A stretch of DNA of 6,826 nt, taken from the NCBI GenBank assembly GCA_012515365.1, contig JAAYYM010000633.1, positions 1 to 6,826 on the forward strand, given 5' to 3'. Below the pieces are notes generated by a model. That model saw nothing but the letters and a program-made list of their open reading frames with translations, had not been told where the DNA came from and made no database searches. The stretch is from Clostridia bacterium. GTDB lineage: Bacteria > Bacillota_A > Clostridia > Lachnospirales > Lachnospiraceae. Of the stretch, positions 6,482 to 6,826 are shown piece by piece (the stretch's first letter is position 1; each line of letters starts with the position of its first letter). A program made the position numbers and the translations under genes.

Positions 6482-6526
6482 TTTTTTTTTTGAGATAAAA
6501 AGTAAAAAAAAAGTTGAAAAAAACCG
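6482..6526 (+). promoter_or_regulatory. A/T-tract region upstream of the rRNA promoter (UP-element-like)
   Basis: T10 (6482-6491) is followed by A-tracts, including A9 at 6504-6512 and A7 at 6517-6523, directly upstream of the -35 box. Phased or long A-tracts here are typical of rRNA promoters, where the RNA polymerase alpha subunit binds. The T10 run could also help end transcripts from cvpA, but no stable hairpin directly precedes it. Confidence 0.6.
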
Positions 6527-6555
6527 TTGACAACATGATTTTAGAATGATACTAT
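6527..6555 (+). promoter_or_regulatory. Ribosomal RNA operon promoter
   Basis: A perfect -35 box TTGACA (6527-6532) is separated by 17 bp from TACTAT (6550-6555), and TGA (6547-6549) forms an extended -10. With the A-tract region upstream it is the strongest-looking promoter in the window. Transcription should start near 6562. No protein gene follows in the remaining 260 bases, consistent with a stable RNA operon. Confidence 0.85.
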
Positions 6556-6561
6556 GTATAA

Positions 6562-6595
6562 GCCGCATGTCGAACAAGACAGTTTGAAACACGGC
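6562..6595 (+). other. 5'-terminal hairpin of the rRNA leader
   Basis: GCCG (6562-6565) pairs with CGGC (6592-6595). After a symmetrical 4/4 internal loop, TCGAAC (6570-6575) pairs with GTTTGA (6582-6587), with one G-U pair, around a 6-nt loop. It begins at the predicted transcription start, so it would cap the 5' end of the transcript. Confidence 0.55.
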
Positions 6596-6608
6596 AAACA
6601 AACAAGAA

Positions 6609-6625
6609 CCTTGAAAACTAAACAG
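6609..6625 (+). promoter_or_regulatory. boxA-like antitermination site
   Basis: CCTTGAAAACTAAACAG closely matches the TTTGAAAACTAAAC core found in Gram-positive rRNA leaders, where NusB/NusE (ribosomal protein S10) bind boxA RNA and keep RNA polymerase from stopping early. The match is by recall of the motif. Confidence 0.7.
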
Positions 6626-6637
6626 TATAAACCAACC

Positions 6638-6687
6638 CTGAAAATTCAGAAGCGAAGTTCGAAAGAACAGAGCAAATGAGAATTCAG
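6638..6687 (+). other. Leader stem with GAAA tetraloop
   Basis: CTGAA (6638-6642) pairs with TTCAG (6683-6687) and, across an AA bulge, TTC (6645-6647) with GAA (6680-6682). Inside lies GTTC-GAAA-GAAC (6657-6668), a 4-bp hairpin with a stable GNRA tetraloop. The right arm is shared with an alternative stem at 6683-6714. Confidence 0.5.
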
Positions 6688-6826
6688 AACGAATCAGATT
6701 GTAACAGATCTGAACTCGAAACAAAACAGTAAAAAAGTTGTAATACAGAAATGGATTGCAGCAAGGATAAAATTAGCTAGCAAGTTGATTTTGATCCAAG
6801 GAAAAAAACTTTTATTATGTACACAA

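Larger units (their letters stand above)
6562..6826 (+). other. Leader of a ribosomal RNA operon (16S gene expected just beyond the window)
   Basis: The stretch has no plausible protein gene and no terminator. It contains the boxA-like CCTTGAAAACTAAACAG (6609-6625), closely similar to the sequence in rRNA leaders of Bacillus and many Clostridia. It holds several hairpins: a 5' hairpin (6562-6595), a GAAA-tetraloop hairpin inside a longer stem (6638-6687), and a competing stem (6683-6714). Near the right end, AAAAGTT (6733-6739) can pair with AACTTTT (6807-6813) and TGGAT (6752-6756) with ATCCA (6794-6798), which could fold the RNA next to 16S during processing. The identity as an rRNA leader is inferred from promoter strength, the boxA-like site and structure; 16S sequence itself is not visible. 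Confidence 0.8.

Noticed and set aside
6467..6724. 85-codon open frame on the minus strand
   Set aside because: It runs backwards through the rRNA promoter and leader, has no recognisable protein motif, and its phenylalanine-rich composition reflects the A-tracts.
6784..6801. TTGATTTTGATCCAAGG resembles the start of 16S rRNA (GTTTGATCCTGG)
   Set aside because: The bases that follow are A-rich and do not continue as 16S sequence (CTCAG and onward), so the mature 16S start must lie beyond the window.

Overview
This window is AT-rich, and its genes, ribosome-binding sites and intrinsic terminators look like those of a low-GC Gram-positive anaerobe. Three features point to Clostridia, most likely Lachnospiraceae: a transketolase split into two subunits, a LysM / DUF5711 / CvpA membrane-protein cluster, and an rRNA leader containing CCTTGAAAACTAAACAG. 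I infer the family assignment from remembered family resemblance; no search was run. All genes lie on the + strand.

Layout. (1) 2-1350: the 3' part of a transketolase N-terminal subunit gene and the complete C-terminal subunit gene, overlapping by 13 nt and closed by an intrinsic terminator (1372-1435). (2) 1467-3318: a promoter with an extended -10 drives a two-gene operon, class I mannose-6-phosphate isomerase (manA) and a ROK-family fructokinase, ended by a strong intrinsic terminator. (3) 3414-6417: three envelope genes encode a single-pass protein with a C-terminal LysM domain, a DUF5711-like membrane-anchored beta-repeat protein and a CvpA-family four-helix membrane protein. A candidate internal promoter precedes the second gene. 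(4) 6418-6826: no protein gene. It holds an A/T-tract (UP-like) region, a near-consensus promoter and the structured leader of a ribosomal RNA operon. The 16S gene itself is not in view and should start just past the right edge.

How the genes fit together. The first two units meet at fructose-6-phosphate: the isomerase makes it from mannose-6-phosphate, the fructokinase makes it from fructose, and transketolase uses it in the non-oxidative pentose phosphate pathway. The third unit has no established function. Its protein topologies suggest a cell-envelope role in which LysM contacts peptidoglycan.

Novelty. Most of the window is ordinary housekeeping DNA. The best candidates for something undescribed are the LysM-DUF5711-CvpA cluster, whose first member may carry a degenerate MPN/JAB-like cytoplasmic domain, and the potentially switching hairpins in the rRNA leader. 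I see no CRISPR array, insertion sequence, phage gene, tRNA or defence system.
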